Notes: generated by a model from the sequence alone, not told the origin. Shown: positions 9,345 to 21,143, counted from the stretch's first letter. The stretch is 64,000 nucleotides of DNA from Gilliamella sp. wkB112 (GCF_001690685.1 NZ_LZGL01000009.1:248001-312000); one strand, 5' to 3'. Translations and numbers: made by a program.

Positions 9345-9956
9345 ATGAAATTAGAAACTATAGATCAAAAAGCAAGTTATGCTATTGGATTGCAAATTGG
9401 GCAACAATTAAAAGAATCAGGGTTAAACAATCTAGAATTGGATGCATTAAAGTTAGCAATGGCAGACGTATTAGCAGGTAATCAACCAGCTCTGCCTTTA
9501 CAAGAATTACATGATGCGTTACGCCATGTCCACGAACAAGCAACTAAAGAAAAAGCTAAACAAGCAGAAAAAATTGCGCAGGCGGGTAAAGATTTTCTAG
9601 CTAGTAATCTTAAAAAAGATGGTATTAAATCTACAGAATCAGGCTTGCAATATGAAGTGCTTAAATCAGGTGATGGTGCTATACCTAAAGCCACTGATCA
9701 TGTTCAAGTTCATTACACTGGTCAATTAATCGATGGCACAATATTTGATAGTTCAGTACAACGTGGTGAACCGGCCGAATTTCCAGTTAATGGCGTTATT
9801 CAAGGATGGGTTGAAGCATTGCAACTTATGCCAGAAGGTTCTAAATGGCGACTATATATTCCGCAAGAACTTGCATATGGTGCCCAAGGAGCAGGTGCAT
9901 CCATTCCACCATATAGCGCCCTGATTTTTGATGTCGAACTACTAAAAGTTTTATAA
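9345..9956 (+). CDS. fklB: FKBP-type peptidyl-prolyl isomerase FklB (FKBP22)
   Basis: A 203-residue protein close to the 206 of E. coli FklB. The N-terminal dimerisation domain ([12 protein letters not shown] onward) runs to a long charged helix (residues 60-90), followed by the FKBP domain with [38 protein letters not shown] and [14 protein letters not shown]. No signal peptide, so cytoplasmic (unlike FkpA). It accelerates cis-trans isomerisation of prolyl bonds. AAAGGTAAAAA precedes the ATG. It ends at a hairpin shared with the opposing MFS gene. Confidence 0.95.
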   Translation: MKLETIDQKASYAIGLQIGQQLKESGLNNLELDALKLAMADVLAGNQPALPLQELHDALRHVHEQATKEKAKQAEKIAQAGKDFLASNLKKDGIKSTESGLQYEVLKSGDGAIPKATDHVQVHYTGQLIDGTIFDSSVQRGEPAEFPVNGVIQGWVEALQLMPEGSKWRLYIPQELAYGAQGAGASIPPYSALIFDVELLKVL

Positions 9957-9962
9957 GTATAA

Positions 9963-9982
9963 TGGACGCTAATTAGCGTCCA
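9963..9982. terminator. Bidirectional terminator between fklB and MFS gene
   Basis: The perfect palindrome TGGACGCTAATTAGCGTCCA is followed on the plus strand by GATTTTAGATTTTT. It overlaps the last codons of the opposing MFS gene. Confidence 0.65.
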
Positions 9983-11190
9983 GATTTTAGATTTTTCGGT
10001 AGCAAAAAAGAAATACTAGCAGCAATAAATAACAAAACACTAGCTGCTCCAAAGGCAATAAAATGAGTATGAAAATTATCATACAACCACCCACCTAACC
10101 AAGATCCTGACATAGCACCAATTTGGTGACCAAGGTAAGTTAAGCCTGAAAGTAATCCCACAATTTTAACCCCATAGATATCTGCTGTGATTGCGCTGGA
10201 TAATGACAAAGTTCCAGCCCAAACTAAACCACCTAAAACAGTAATAGTAAATAATTGCCATTTAGTCACTACCAAAACTAATGCAATAAATCCGAATCCT
10301 CTAACCAAATAGATTAATGTCAAAAGATTTTTACGTTGAACAATATCCGAAAGAAAACCTAATGCCAGAGTACTAAAGATAGCTACCAAACCAATTAAAC
10401 CAATCCCGTAAGAACTTGTTACTGAATCGAAGCCATGATCTATCAGCATAGGCACACCATGCGTTCCTAATAAATTCATGCTAAATCCGCAAGTAAACAA
10501 TCCAAAACTTAACAGCCAAAATGGACGTGTTTGTAAAACATAACTAAGGTTGATTACTGGCGCCATGGTTGTTGGCGACACTTCTTGATTATTAAAACCT
10601 GAATTGGTTATCAAGGCTGGATTATCTTTCATAATAAAAAAAGCAATCGGCAAAGCAACAACCAAAAGTAAAACAGCGAATGCAATTAAGGTTGTTTGCC
10701 AGCCATAGATCGGGATAAAATAAGCAAACACAGGCAACATTACCGCAATACCTGCCATACTACCTGTTGATAAAATAAATAATGCTAATCCCCTTCTTTT
10801 AGTAAACCAGCTCGCCACAATAGGGGTGAAACTGACAGAACCGACAAAAGAAGTACCAAATGACAAGGCAATACCAAAAGAAAATAAGAAGTTCCAATAA
10901 TCCCGAAACATCGATGCCCAAACAGTTGCAATAACTATGATAAATGCACCTAATAATAAAACGATACGAGTACCATATTTACCGACTAAATAACCAGCAA
11001 TCGGCATAGCAATACCGGAAAAAAGCATACCGATAGCAATAATACCGGAAAGAACACTACGACTAAAATGAAGATCGCTAGCAATCGGCAAAAAAAACGT
11101 TCCCATACTCATGCGTAAACCACTAGAGAGTAATGTTAACAATGCAGCTGCTATGACTATATTCCAACCAAAATACCAAGGGCAACGCAT
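9973..11190 (-). CDS. MFS transporter, oxalate/formate-antiporter-like
   Basis: A 12-helix major facilitator, about 405 residues. Motif A-like GYLVGKYGTRIVLL follows helix 2, and the second half repeats the pattern with GFLSDIVQRKNLL. The opening CPWYFGWNIVIAAALL and the GTFFLPIASDLHFSRS loop are typical of the oxalate:formate antiporter-like/monocarboxylate branch of MFS. The ATG at 11190 is preferred (GGATG upstream); a TTG twelve bases earlier is less likely. Substrate unknown. It stands alone, diverging from dapB. Confidence 0.85.
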   Translation of the reverse strand: MRCPWYFGWNIVIAAALLTLLSSGLRMSMGTFFLPIASDLHFSRSVLSGIIAIGMLFSGIAMPIAGYLVGKYGTRIVLLLGAFIIVIATVWASMFRDYWNFLFSFGIALSFGTSFVGSVSFTPIVASWFTKRRGLALFILSTGSMAGIAVMLPVFAYFIPIYGWQTTLIAFAVLLLVVALPIAFFIMKDNPALITNSGFNNQEVSPTTMAPVINLSYVLQTRPFWLLSFGLFTCGFSMNLLGTHGVPMLIDHGFDSVTSSYGIGLIGLVAIFSTLALGFLSDIVQRKNLLTLIYLVRGFGFIALVLVVTKWQLFTITVLGGLVWAGTLSLSSAITADIYGVKIVGLLSGLTYLGHQIGAMSGSWLGGWLYDNFHTHFIAFGAASVLLFIAASISFLLPKNLKSGR

Positions 11191-11303
11191 AACCACATCC
11201 AATAAACAACTTTTAAAAATAAAAAGATCATAACTATAACAGTTTAATAATTATTCTGTATATAAGGTCTTTATTTTTCGCTATAATAATAGTTTATGAC
11301 TAA

Positions 11304-12630
<1,327 letters not shown>

Positions 12631-12631
12631 C

Positions 12632-12675
12632 ATCTTGTAAAGATGTTTCAGGTAAACTATACGTTTAAATATAAA
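12632..12675 (-). repeat. Intergenic repeat, partial copy (inverted)
   Basis: Read on the minus strand this gives AAACGTATAG, then CCTGAAACATCTTTACA, the same core as the copies near 28.9, 36.4 and 44.7 kb. In this copy CATCTTGTAAAGATG is a perfect small hairpin directly after the tadA stop. It lacks the AACAGGGATT hairpin of the long copies. Confidence 0.55.
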
Positions 12676-12790
12676 AAATCAAAATTAACAGCTATCAATT
12701 TTAAATAAAAAACAAGCTAGCTTATTCTTTTTATCCGGGAAAATTGCTAAAATCTGTTTTAATTTTAAAAAGTTAATTAGAGCATATTTA

Positions 12791-13330
12791 ATGAAAAAAC
12801 ATACTTTAGCTACAATGATATCAGCGGACGATATCCAAAAACGTGTTAGTCAACTGGGTCAACAAATTAGTCAAGATTATCAGCACAGTCAAAATGAGCT
12901 TATTTTAGTTGGATTATTAAGAGGGTCATTTATCTTTATGGCCGACTTAAGCCGTGCTATCTCGGTGGGTCATGAAGTAGATTTTATGACAGCATCCAGT
13001 TATGGGAATGCGGTTATTAGTAATCGCGATGTAAAAATTTTAAAAGATTTAGACGAGGATATCCGTGACAAAGATGTCTTAATCGTAGAAGACATTATCG
13101 ATACCGGCAATACCCTAAGTAAAGTAATGGCCATTTTAAAACTACGCCATCCTCGCAGTATCGAAATTTGTACCTTACTTGATAAACCATCTCGACGAGA
13201 GGTTTCAGTACCTGTAAAATATATTGGCTTTTCAATTCCGGATGAATTTGTAGTCGGTTATGGTATTGATTATGCCCAACATTACCGGCATTTGCCTTAT
13301 ATTGGGAAAGTTAAGTTACTTGAATCTTAA
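12791..13330 (+). CDS. hpt: Hypoxanthine phosphoribosyltransferase
   Basis: Purine salvage enzyme converting hypoxanthine (and more weakly guanine) with PRPP to IMP (GMP). The product is 179 residues. The PRPP-binding signature [15 protein letters not shown] lies at residues 96-110, [15 protein letters not shown] near 39-53, and base-binding [16 protein letters not shown] near the C-terminus. Length and motifs match E. coli Hpt (178). Single gene with its own upstream region. Cytoplasmic. Confidence 0.96.
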   Translation: MKKHTLATMISADDIQKRVSQLGQQISQDYQHSQNELILVGLLRGSFIFMADLSRAISVGHEVDFMTASSYGNAVISNRDVKILKDLDEDIRDKDVLIVEDIIDTGNTLSKVMAILKLRHPRSIEICTLLDKPSRREVSVPVKYIGFSIPDEFVVGYGIDYAQHYRHLPYIGKVKLLES

Positions 13331-13425
13331 ACAGTTAATTGCGAATAAAATAAACCAATAATAGATCAATCAACTCAGCATTTTTAAAATAACTATTATA
13401 AAATAGAGATTGAGGAAGTTTTCAA

Positions 13426-13881
13426 TTGATAGCGCTACAAAATGTAGAAAATACCGTTAATTTACAATTAGATATTGTCGATTATGAATTTCCTAATGGC
13501 TCGGATAATTGGTGTTTGTTGAAAGTTATAGTTCAGCACCATAATAAAATATTTGAAAAAATAGATCCTGCATTAGAAGTTAGTGACCTTTATATTATGT
13601 ACCGCTGGTTTAATGCGTTAGCACAAGGCTGTCTTCCTTCTCATTCTGTACTCTATTTTACAGAGCCTTGCCTTGAACTTAGCTTTATTTCTTATAATAA
13701 TGAAGATGAAATTGTCAGAATATCAATCACACTAAATTGTGAATTAAAGCCAGATTTTGCTTTAGATGATCCGTACAATTTGATCGAAGATTGGACACTT
13801 TATTTCGATTTATCTAAAAATGTTTTTGCGTCTATACTCAAAAACATTGAGCAATGGATACAAGATTATCCATTAAGGTAA
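13426..13881 (+). CDS. Unknown protein, possibly WapI-like immunity family
   Basis: A 151-residue soluble protein starting at a TTG eight bases after a good GAGGAAG site. There is no ATG in a usable position. It is acidic, with the pattern FTEPCLELSFIS, then ISITLNCELKPDF, then WTLYFDLSKNVFASILKNIEQWI, which resembles small immunity proteins of the WapI type as I recall them. No toxin gene is adjacent, so if it is an immunity protein it is an orphan. No signal peptide or membrane helix. Confidence 0.55.
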   Translation: MIALQNVENTVNLQLDIVDYEFPNGSDNWCLLKVIVQHHNKIFEKIDPALEVSDLYIMYRWFNALAQGCLPSHSVLYFTEPCLELSFISYNNEDEIVRISITLNCELKPDFALDDPYNLIEDWTLYFDLSKNVFASILKNIEQWIQDYPLR

Positions 13882-14009
13882 ATAAATTGAAAATAAGCGA
13901 CGTTTAAATAGACTATAAAATATATTATTATGTTAGATTAATGAGTCAAAAAAATTCAATAAAATTATCAAATAAAATTAACTTTTAAAGTTTAATATTA
14001 CAACATGGG

Positions 14010-15734
14010 GTGTATGTGTCACGATTTTCCTGTTCATTATGTTTACTTTTAGTCTTGATAACGGCATCAAGTTATGCTGATATGTCGTTATCAATAAAAG
14101 GACTATCCGGTGAACTAGCCGAAAATGTTAATGCCAGGGTCTCACTAATCGCTCCTAACCGTATCAATAATTCACCTAATTTTAAACGTTATTTTGAAAG
14201 TGAAGCCCAAAAAGCCATGCGAGCTTTAGGTTATTACTCCCCTACTTTCGAATATGATGAAAAAGATCCTAAAATATTAGCTGTCAAAATATCACCAGGC
14301 GAACCTATAACCATTAAGCAATTAAATGTTAATATTGAAGGGGAAGGCCAAAATGATAAAGACTTTAAAGAATTATTAAAACAATCATTGCCTAAAATTG
14401 GTGATATTTTAAATCATGGTATTTATGAGTCTTTCAAAAAGAGTCTGCAAAACTTATCGCTAGAAAAAGGTTATTTTGATGCTAATATGCCCACTCATCA
14501 ACTTGCGGTTTCTGATTCTGAACATCAAGCTTATTGGAACATTGATTTCGATACCGGGCAACGTTATAAATTTGGTGCAGTAAATTTCCACGATGTCAAA
14601 ATTCGTAAAGACTACTTAGCAAATATTGTTCCTTTCAAAGAAGGGGAAGAATATACTGCAGAACAATTATCGTTGTTTAATCGCCGCCTTTCAGCTACTA
14701 ACTGGTTTAATTCAGTAGTAGTTGCGCCCGAATTTGGCAAAGTATCAAATAATAAAGTATTACCTATCGATGTAGCGACTTCACCACGCAAAAAAAATAG
14801 TATGGATTTAGGCTTAGGTTACTCAACTGATAATGGAGTGCATGGTAAAATTGGTTGGAGTAAACCATGGATTAACAGTCGTGGTCAAAGTTTTCAAAGT
14901 AACCTATCGCTATCTTCTCCTGAACAAACGATCACCATGGCGTATAAAATTCCACTGAAAAGATCGCCACTTGAACATTATTACACTATCCAAGGTGGTT
15001 ATAAAAAGATTGATAATAATGATACTTATTCCCGGTCATACACTTTTGGAGTATTACGCAATTGGGACAAATTCGAAGGTTGGCAAAGCGCGTTAGGTTT
15101 GAGTATGCTACGCGACAACTTTACTCAAGGTGATTCCAGTTTTAAAACCATGTTACTGTATCCTTCAATTAGCCTATCACGGATCCGTACTGATGGTAAA
15201 TTATTTGCCATGTGGGGGGATTCACAACGCTATTCAATCGAATTAGCGGGTGATTCAGTAGGTTCAGACATTAATTTGGTACGATTTCAAACTCAGCAAA
15301 GTTGGATTCGCTCAATTAAACAATCGCATCGTTTTATTGCTCGGGGTAACTTCGGCATAATTCAAGCCAGTAATTTCGATCGGGTACCGCCTTCTTTCAG
15401 GTTCTTTGCTGGTGGCGATCGTAGTATTCGTGGTTTTAAATATCAATCTATTTCACCTGAAGATAAAAAAGGTAAATTAAAAGGTGCTTCTAAACTCATA
15501 ACCGGATCACTAGAATATCAATATAATGTTACTGGTGCTTGGTGGGGAGCCTTATTTGTTGACAGTGGTGAAGCAATTGATAAAGTTGATAAAGCAAAAT
15601 TTTATACCGGTTCCGGCTTTGGGGTTCGTTGGGCATCGCCAATTGGTCCGGTAAAATTAGATTTGGCAACTCCAGTCAATAGAAAAGATACTGGCTCTAT
15701 TCACTTATATATAGGTTTAGGAACTGAGTTATAA
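14010..15734 (+). CDS. tamA: Translocation and assembly module outer membrane protein TamA
   Basis: An Omp85-family protein of 574 residues (E. coli 577). Signal peptide to about residue 24 (LITASSYA), three POTRA domains to about residue 265, then a 16-strand barrel with the conserved FFAGGDRSIRGFKY in the lid loop and a final LYIGLGTEL ending. It acts with TamB in outer membrane protein or phospholipid transport. Starts are GTG at 14010 or GTG at 14016; the GGGG just upstream slightly favours the second. It is followed by tamB after one base. Confidence 0.96.
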   Translation: MYVSRFSCSLCLLLVLITASSYADMSLSIKGLSGELAENVNARVSLIAPNRINNSPNFKRYFESEAQKAMRALGYYSPTFEYDEKDPKILAVKISPGEPITIKQLNVNIEGEGQNDKDFKELLKQSLPKIGDILNHGIYESFKKSLQNLSLEKGYFDANMPTHQLAVSDSEHQAYWNIDFDTGQRYKFGAVNFHDVKIRKDYLANIVPFKEGEEYTAEQLSLFNRRLSATNWFNSVVVAPEFGKVSNNKVLPIDVATSPRKKNSMDLGLGYSTDNGVHGKIGWSKPWINSRGQSFQSNLSLSSPEQTITMAYKIPLKRSPLEHYYTIQGGYKKIDNNDTYSRSYTFGVLRNWDKFEGWQSALGLSMLRDNFTQGDSSFKTMLLYPSISLSRIRTDGKLFAMWGDSQRYSIELAGDSVGSDINLVRFQTQQSWIRSIKQSHRFIARGNFGIIQASNFDRVPPSFRFFAGGDRSIRGFKYQSISPEDKKGKLKGASKLITGSLEYQYNVTGAWWGALFVDSGEAIDKVDKAKFYTGSGFGVRWASPIGPVKLDLATPVNRKDTGSIHLYIGLGTEL

Positions 15735-15735
15735 T

Positions 15736-18700
15736 ATGGCTAATAATCCAATTAGAACCAAGAAAATAAAAAAATTAAAACGCATCCGCAAGTGGAAAAA
15801 GCGTAGTATAGTAATTTTATCTGTTTTTGTATTTCTAATTGCTTTTATTTGTATCACAATTTACACCAGCCTTGGAGTAAAACTTACCACCTTAGCCTTA
15901 AATAAATGGCTTCCGGAACTAAAAATCGCCCAAGTTGACGGTACTTTTCATGATTTGCATATTAAAGGATTTTCTCTGGAATTATCTGGTGTTAACGTCC
16001 AAATTGACGAAGCATCATTTTCACTTTCTGGATTATGTCTATTAAAAACCACTGTTTGCGTAGAACATTTTGATGCTGATGGTGTAAAAGTTACCGTTAA
16101 TACCAACCAGATAGGCACTTCGGCAACCACAGATGATAAGCCTCCATCATCCCACCAACGCTTTGTTGTCAGCATGCCCCTACCAATAAAACTTGAAGAA
16201 ACTCACCTGACCAAAGTTCAAGTTAATGTTGATGATATGCAATTTGGTATGACAGATTTTACCGGTAAAGCCGACTGGGTAAATGAAAAACTCTACGTCT
16301 ACCCTGCTGTAGCTATTGGTTTAAACGCTATTTTTGCCGATCCTAAACCTACTCAGCCTGTACCAGAGAACTCGGATAATAATATTCCACTCAACCAAAA
16401 AATAAATCAATTATTTAATCAACCATTAATTGATTCATTACCCCAAGTTAGTATTCCACTGGATATTAATGTAACATCGTTAACTGGTGATAACTGGTTA
16501 CTACATATTGGTGGTGAAGATTATCACTTTAATCAAGTAACCATAAAAACTGACATGGTGGATAATCATATTGTGGTCAAACAAGTGGATACTGATGCCA
16601 AAACTCCTTATACCGAAGGTCATGCAACAGTTTCTGGTGAAATTACTTTAGGTAATAACTGGCCAGTATTTGCTTTAGTAAAAGTCATGACCGAAAACAA
16701 CCAATTGGATGGGCAATTTTCGGGTAAATTGTTGGGCGAATTATATACCAATACTAAGCTAACAGGTTTAAATAACTTACAAATTGATGGTCACATTAAT
16801 TTTATCGAAAAATACCTACCGGTGATGGTTAATCTTAATGGCAAACATCTACAATGGCCAATTGAAGGACAAGCTCAATACCAACTTGATAACTTCAATT
16901 TAAATCTTGATGGCAGTGTGCAACAGTATAAATTAAATAGTCAAGGTAGTTTTAACGGTGATAATTTACCTAATATCGTTTTTGATGTATTAGGCAATGG
17001 TACTAACCAAGGCGCTACATTTGATCATGCCAAAGTTCAATTACCACAAGGTGATATCAATATTTCTGGGGATGTAAATTGGCAAACAGATTTAGTATGG
17101 AACACCAATATTAAACTCAATAATGTTGATATCAGCCAAGAACTACCAAGCTATCCAATCAAACTAGCTGGTAAATTGCAAACTAGCGGTACAGTAACTG
17201 ACAACAATTGGCAATTAAACTTAGCCCAAGTAAACCTAAAAGGTAGCATTAAAAAAGCTGATTTTACTGCTAATGGCGATTTTAGCATTGATTCGAATAC
17301 CAATATTGATGCTAATAATTTTAGTGTCAATTGGGGTAAAAATTTAATCAAATTAAATGGTACCACCAACAAAGGCAATCTAGATGCCAAACTAAATTTG
17401 GCTTCATTGTCATTACTGGTTGACGATATGCAAGGTAGTATTAATGGTAACATCAAAATGACTGGTGCGGTTAACGATCCTACTATTGATACCAATATCA
17501 TGGTCAACAACCTAAGTTTGCCCGACATGTCGGTAGCTAAAGCTAATCTTACCAGTAAAATACAATACCAAAAACAAGTCCGTGGTCAACTTAGATTGAC
17601 GGGGCAAAATATTGAATTACCAAGCTTATCGATTAAAAAAAGCGAATTGCAACTTTCGGGTAATGAAAATCAGCATACTTTAACTTTAAATAGTGATGGT
17701 GTGCCAGCATCATTAACTACAACGTTAACCGGACATCTTGATAAAGAACGTACCAAATGGACTGGCAATATTACTCGGGCATTGGTAAATTTTAGTGATA
17801 AAAATCATTGGCAACTAAACAAATCAGTAGCTCTTACTTATGATATTAACCAACAGATACCAACAATTGCGGCGCATTGTTGGCTAAATGCTAATTCAAG
17901 CATATGCTTAGATAAACAGTTAAGCGTAACTGCCAACTCTGCTACTAGCGTGACTTTAAAAGACATAGATTTGGCTAAATTACCTATTCCGAATGATGGT
18001 GAAACCAAATTGAGTGGTTATATTAATGGCAAAGTAAACATCCAATTTAACGACAGCAGTAACATCCCTATTATTAAGGCTAATATCAACAGCAATAAAG
18101 TTTATATTCAGCAAATGGTAACTAACCAATCGTTGCCAATTCCTTTCAACCTCTTTAATATTGAAGCCGAGTTTAATCAACAACAGGCCAAATTAAATTG
18201 GCGCTTTGGTTTAAATGAATTGGGTAAAATATCCGGTAATTTAACCATTGACGATCCAATGCAACAAAAAAAATTGAGTGGTCAATTAGTTATTGATAGG
18301 CTAGCTTTAGCCATTATTAATCCATTATTAGATCGCAATGACTATGCTAAAGGGGCTATAAATGGCACCATTAAATTTTCAGGTACCTTAGTGGACCCTT
18401 ATTTAACTGGTGGCATTGATCTAAGGCACAGTGAAATCAAAACCAGTCAACTACCAATAGATCTTAAATCAGCCGTGATTGATATCAATTTTAATGGTAA
18501 GTCATCAACCTTAAAAGGGATCTTAACCACACAATCTGGTAACATTAATATTAATGGTCATGCGAGTTGGCATACGCTTGATAAATGGCAAGCCTCATTA
18601 ACAGTCAATGGCGCAGCTATGGAAGTCAACGTCCCGCCAATGGTAGTGATGACTGTCGTACCAAACATCACCATTAAAGCCAGTCAGGACGAATTAACAT

Positions 18701-19551
18701 TATCTGGTAAAGTAGATATCCCTAAAGGTCAAATAACCGTGGAATCCTTACCACCATCAAGCGTAGATGTGTCACCTGATGAGGTAATGCTAGATAAAAA
18801 ATCTAAGGCCAATTCAGCACCAAAATTAGGCATGAAAATTAATAGCCATCTTGAAATTAATATTGGCGATCACGTCAAAGTAGATGCATTTGGTTTGAAA
18901 GCATCACTAACCGGACATTTAATTGTATTGCAAGATAATAAAGGCTTAGGCGTACATGGGCAAATACTCATTCCGAAAGGGCGATTCCAAGCATATGGAC
19001 AAGATCTAATTATTCGCAAAGGTGAATTAGAATTTGCAGGTCCAACTGATCAAGTCCAACTAAACATTGAGGCCATTCGTAACCCTGATTCAATGGACAA
19101 TAGTAATATCACCGCTGGGATACGTGTCACTGGTACATCAGATAATCCTAAAGTTGAAATTTTTTCTGATCCTGCTATGTCACAACAAGAAGCATTATCC
19201 TACTTAATTCGTGGTCAAGGACTTGATAGTTCTGAACAAAGTGACAATGACATGATGACCGCCCTATTAGTCGGCATAGGTACGGCGAAAACTGGTAAAT
19301 ATATTGGTGATATTGGTAATATCTTTGGTATCAAAAATCTAACTTTAGATACGCAAGGTGCTGGCGATAGTTCGAAAGTTGTAGTAAGTGGTTATATTCT
19401 ACCTAATTTGCAGCTTAAATATGGAGTGGGAATTTTTGATTCACTTGCTGTATTTACGTTACGCTATCGATTAATGCCAAGCCTTTTCTTAGAGGCTACT
19501 TCCGGTCTTGCTCAAGCAGTAGACCTTATTTATCAATTTGAATTTAATTAG
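15736..19551 (+). CDS. tamB: Translocation and assembly module inner membrane protein TamB
   Basis: A 1271-residue AsmA-like bridge protein anchored in the inner membrane by one N-terminal helix (about residues 24-46) and spanning the periplasm. The long middle is repetitive beta structure. The C-terminal DUF490/TamB domain is clear: GRFQAYGQDLIIRKGELEF, NPKVEIFSDPAMSQQEALSYLIRG and a final aromatic YQFEFN. It pairs with TamA and is implicated in phospholipid transport to the outer membrane. The ATG starts one base after the tamA stop, so the two form one operon. Confidence 0.96.
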   Translation: MANNPIRTKKIKKLKRIRKWKKRSIVILSVFVFLIAFICITIYTSLGVKLTTLALNKWLPELKIAQVDGTFHDLHIKGFSLELSGVNVQIDEASFSLSGLCLLKTTVCVEHFDADGVKVTVNTNQIGTSATTDDKPPSSHQRFVVSMPLPIKLEETHLTKVQVNVDDMQFGMTDFTGKADWVNEKLYVYPAVAIGLNAIFADPKPTQPVPENSDNNIPLNQKINQLFNQPLIDSLPQVSIPLDINVTSLTGDNWLLHIGGEDYHFNQVTIKTDMVDNHIVVKQVDTDAKTPYTEGHATVSGEITLGNNWPVFALVKVMTENNQLDGQFSGKLLGELYTNTKLTGLNNLQIDGHINFIEKYLPVMVNLNGKHLQWPIEGQAQYQLDNFNLNLDGSVQQYKLNSQGSFNGDNLPNIVFDVLGNGTNQGATFDHAKVQLPQGDINISGDVNWQTDLVWNTNIKLNNVDISQELPSYPIKLAGKLQTSGTVTDNNWQLNLAQVNLKGSIKKADFTANGDFSIDSNTNIDANNFSVNWGKNLIKLNGTTNKGNLDAKLNLASLSLLVDDMQGSINGNIKMTGAVNDPTIDTNIMVNNLSLPDMSVAKANLTSKIQYQKQVRGQLRLTGQNIELPSLSIKKSELQLSGNENQHTLTLNSDGVPASLTTTLTGHLDKERTKWTGNITRALVNFSDKNHWQLNKSVALTYDINQQIPTIAAHCWLNANSSICLDKQLSVTANSATSVTLKDIDLAKLPIPNDGETKLSGYINGKVNIQFNDSSNIPIIKANINSNKVYIQQMVTNQSLPIPFNLFNIEAEFNQQQAKLNWRFGLNELGKISGNLTIDDPMQQKKLSGQLVIDRLALAIINPLLDRNDYAKGAINGTIKFSGTLVDPYLTGGIDLRHSEIKTSQLPIDLKSAVIDINFNGKSSTLKGILTTQSGNININGHASWHTLDKWQASLTVNGAAMEVNVPPMVVMTVVPNITIKASQDELTLSGKVDIPKGQITVESLPPSSVDVSPDEVMLDKKSKANSAPKLGMKINSHLEINIGDHVKVDAFGLKASLTGHLIVLQDNKGLGVHGQILIPKGRFQAYGQDLIIRKGELEFAGPTDQVQLNIEAIRNPDSMDNSNITAGIRVTGTSDNPKVEIFSDPAMSQQEALSYLIRGQGLDSSEQSDNDMMTALLVGIGTAKTGKYIGDIGNIFGIKNLTLDTQGAGDSSKVVVSGYILPNLQLKYGVGIFDSLAVFTLRYRLMPSLFLEATSGLAQAVDLIYQFEFN

Positions 19552-19608
19552 GCATAATAATAGGTGACAATTAATAATAGTGTCGTAAATTATATTAACA
19601 CGGCTCAA

Positions 19609-20319
19609 TTATTTTTTATAACCAATAAGCATTTCCCGTTTAACGCCAAAGCCTTGGCGTTTACTAACCACAAATCCAGCATTGATTAAATTACGGCGCA
19701 CAAAACCTGCTGCAGTAAAAGTAGCAAAGCTACCATGACTAGCCGTTAATTGAAAACAAGCATTAAATAATGATTCAGACCACATATCCGGATTTTTAGC
19801 CGGTGAAAAACCATCAAAAAACCAAGCATCTACCAATAACTGTTGTTGGACTAAAAAATCAGGAAAATAACTGACATCACCATTAAATATAGCCAAGCTA
19901 ACCTCTGTTTGCTGCCAAGATCCTTGGTCTAACTTAGTTTGTAACTGTTTGGCTAAAGAACTTAATGGTTGGTTATTTGGTATAATGCTATCATGGATCT
20001 TAACCATGTCTGACTTAGATAATGGATATTTTTCAACACTAAAAAATTTAAGTTGCTTGAGAATATGCTCAGGATGCTGTTGCCTAAATTGCAAGAAAGT
20101 ATGCCATAACAGTAAAAAACTAAGCCCGGAACCAAAACCTGTCTCACCAACAATAAACTCATCACGGCAATGTTGAAGAAAACGTTGATATAAATTATTC
20201 CCCTCAATAAACACATAGTTGGTTTCGGCAATCGCCCCGTCAGTATTAAAATACACATCATTAAAATAACTCGACATAGGATTCTGGTTTTCATCCCAGA
20301 AAATGGTAGCTTTTGGCAT
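19609..20319 (-). CDS. mnmD: Stand-alone tRNA mnm5s2U34 methyltransferase (MnmD domain)
   Basis: The product is 236 residues and corresponds to the N-terminal methyltransferase half of E. coli MnmC (about 668 residues): NPMSSYFNDVYFNTDGAIAET, GETGFGSGLSFLLLW (SAM site), VDAWFFDGFSPAKNPDMW and AAGFVRRNLINAGFVV. It makes the last SAM-dependent methylation on U34 of tRNAs. The FAD-dependent oxidase half is absent: the ORF ends cleanly after GVKREMLIGYKK and no oxidase sequence follows downstream. Such MnmD-only proteins are known in other bacteria. Confidence 0.9.
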   Translation of the reverse strand: MPKATIFWDENQNPMSSYFNDVYFNTDGAIAETNYVFIEGNNLYQRFLQHCRDEFIVGETGFGSGLSFLLLWHTFLQFRQQHPEHILKQLKFFSVEKYPLSKSDMVKIHDSIIPNNQPLSSLAKQLQTKLDQGSWQQTEVSLAIFNGDVSYFPDFLVQQQLLVDAWFFDGFSPAKNPDMWSESLFNACFQLTASHGSFATFTAAGFVRRNLINAGFVVSKRQGFGVKREMLIGYKK

Positions 20320-20408
20320 AAAAATCCTTTCAACAACGATCTTTGATGGCGCTGTATATTAACTAAGTTTCCGTATATAATACGCCAGAATAATTGATGA
20401 GGTAAATT

Positions 20409-21140
20409 ATGGTTTTTCTATTTCGCTTAGTTAGCGTTTTAATATTAGGGATTATTATTTGTTGTTTAGGCATAATATTTTGCTTATTTAATCCACGTAA
20501 CCCTAAAAATGTCGCCCGTTTTGCACATCTATTTAGTTTCTTTTTTGCACCATTATTAGGTGTTAAAGTTGATACCCGTAAATATCCAAATATCGAAAAT
20601 CTAGGCAGTTGTGTGTTTATCGCTAACCACCAAAACAATTACGATATGGTAGTTGCAGCCGAAATTGTACAAGCTAAAACCGTTACAGTTGGTAAAAAAA
20701 GCCTAGCTTGGATCCCCTTTTTCGGTCAACTCTATTACTTAACTGGTAACATCTTGCTTGATCGTAATAATAAAGCCAAAGCTCACGATACCATTAATCA
20801 AGTAGTCAATGAAATTAAACGCCGTGGCATTTCAATATGGATGTTCCCGGAAGGTACTCGTAGCCGTGGTCGTGGATTACTCCCATTCAAAACTGGCGCT
20901 TTTAAAGCCGCCATCGCTGCGGGTGTACCAATTGTGCCTATTTGTGTGTCTGACACTAACAATATCCAATTAAATCGTTTAAATAACGGTCATATGATTG
21001 TCGAAATGCTCACCCCTATTGAGACTAAAAACCTGCGCAAAGAAGATGCTCGAGTACTAATGGAACAGTGTTACCAGCAAATGGCCGACAAAATCCAACA
21101 AATCAACGCCGAAGTAAAACAACTTAATCAACAATCGTAA
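20409..21140 (+). CDS. plsC: 1-acyl-sn-glycerol-3-phosphate acyltransferase
   Basis: An inner membrane enzyme that makes phosphatidic acid. The product is 243 residues. An N-terminal membrane helix (residues 4-26) precedes the acyltransferase motifs: NHQNNYD with His74 and Asp79 (HX4D), GNILLDR, FPEGTRSRG at 146-154 and VPIVPICVS. The length matches E. coli PlsC (245). cmoM begins three bases after the stop, so they are co-transcribed. Confidence 0.95.
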   Translation: MVFLFRLVSVLILGIIICCLGIIFCLFNPRNPKNVARFAHLFSFFFAPLLGVKVDTRKYPNIENLGSCVFIANHQNNYDMVVAAEIVQAKTVTVGKKSLAWIPFFGQLYYLTGNILLDRNNKAKAHDTINQVVNEIKRRGISIWMFPEGTRSRGRGLLPFKTGAFKAAIAAGVPIVPICVSDTNNIQLNRLNNGHMIVEMLTPIETKNLRKEDARVLMEQCYQQMADKIQQINAEVKQLNQQS

Positions 21141-21143
21141 TTC

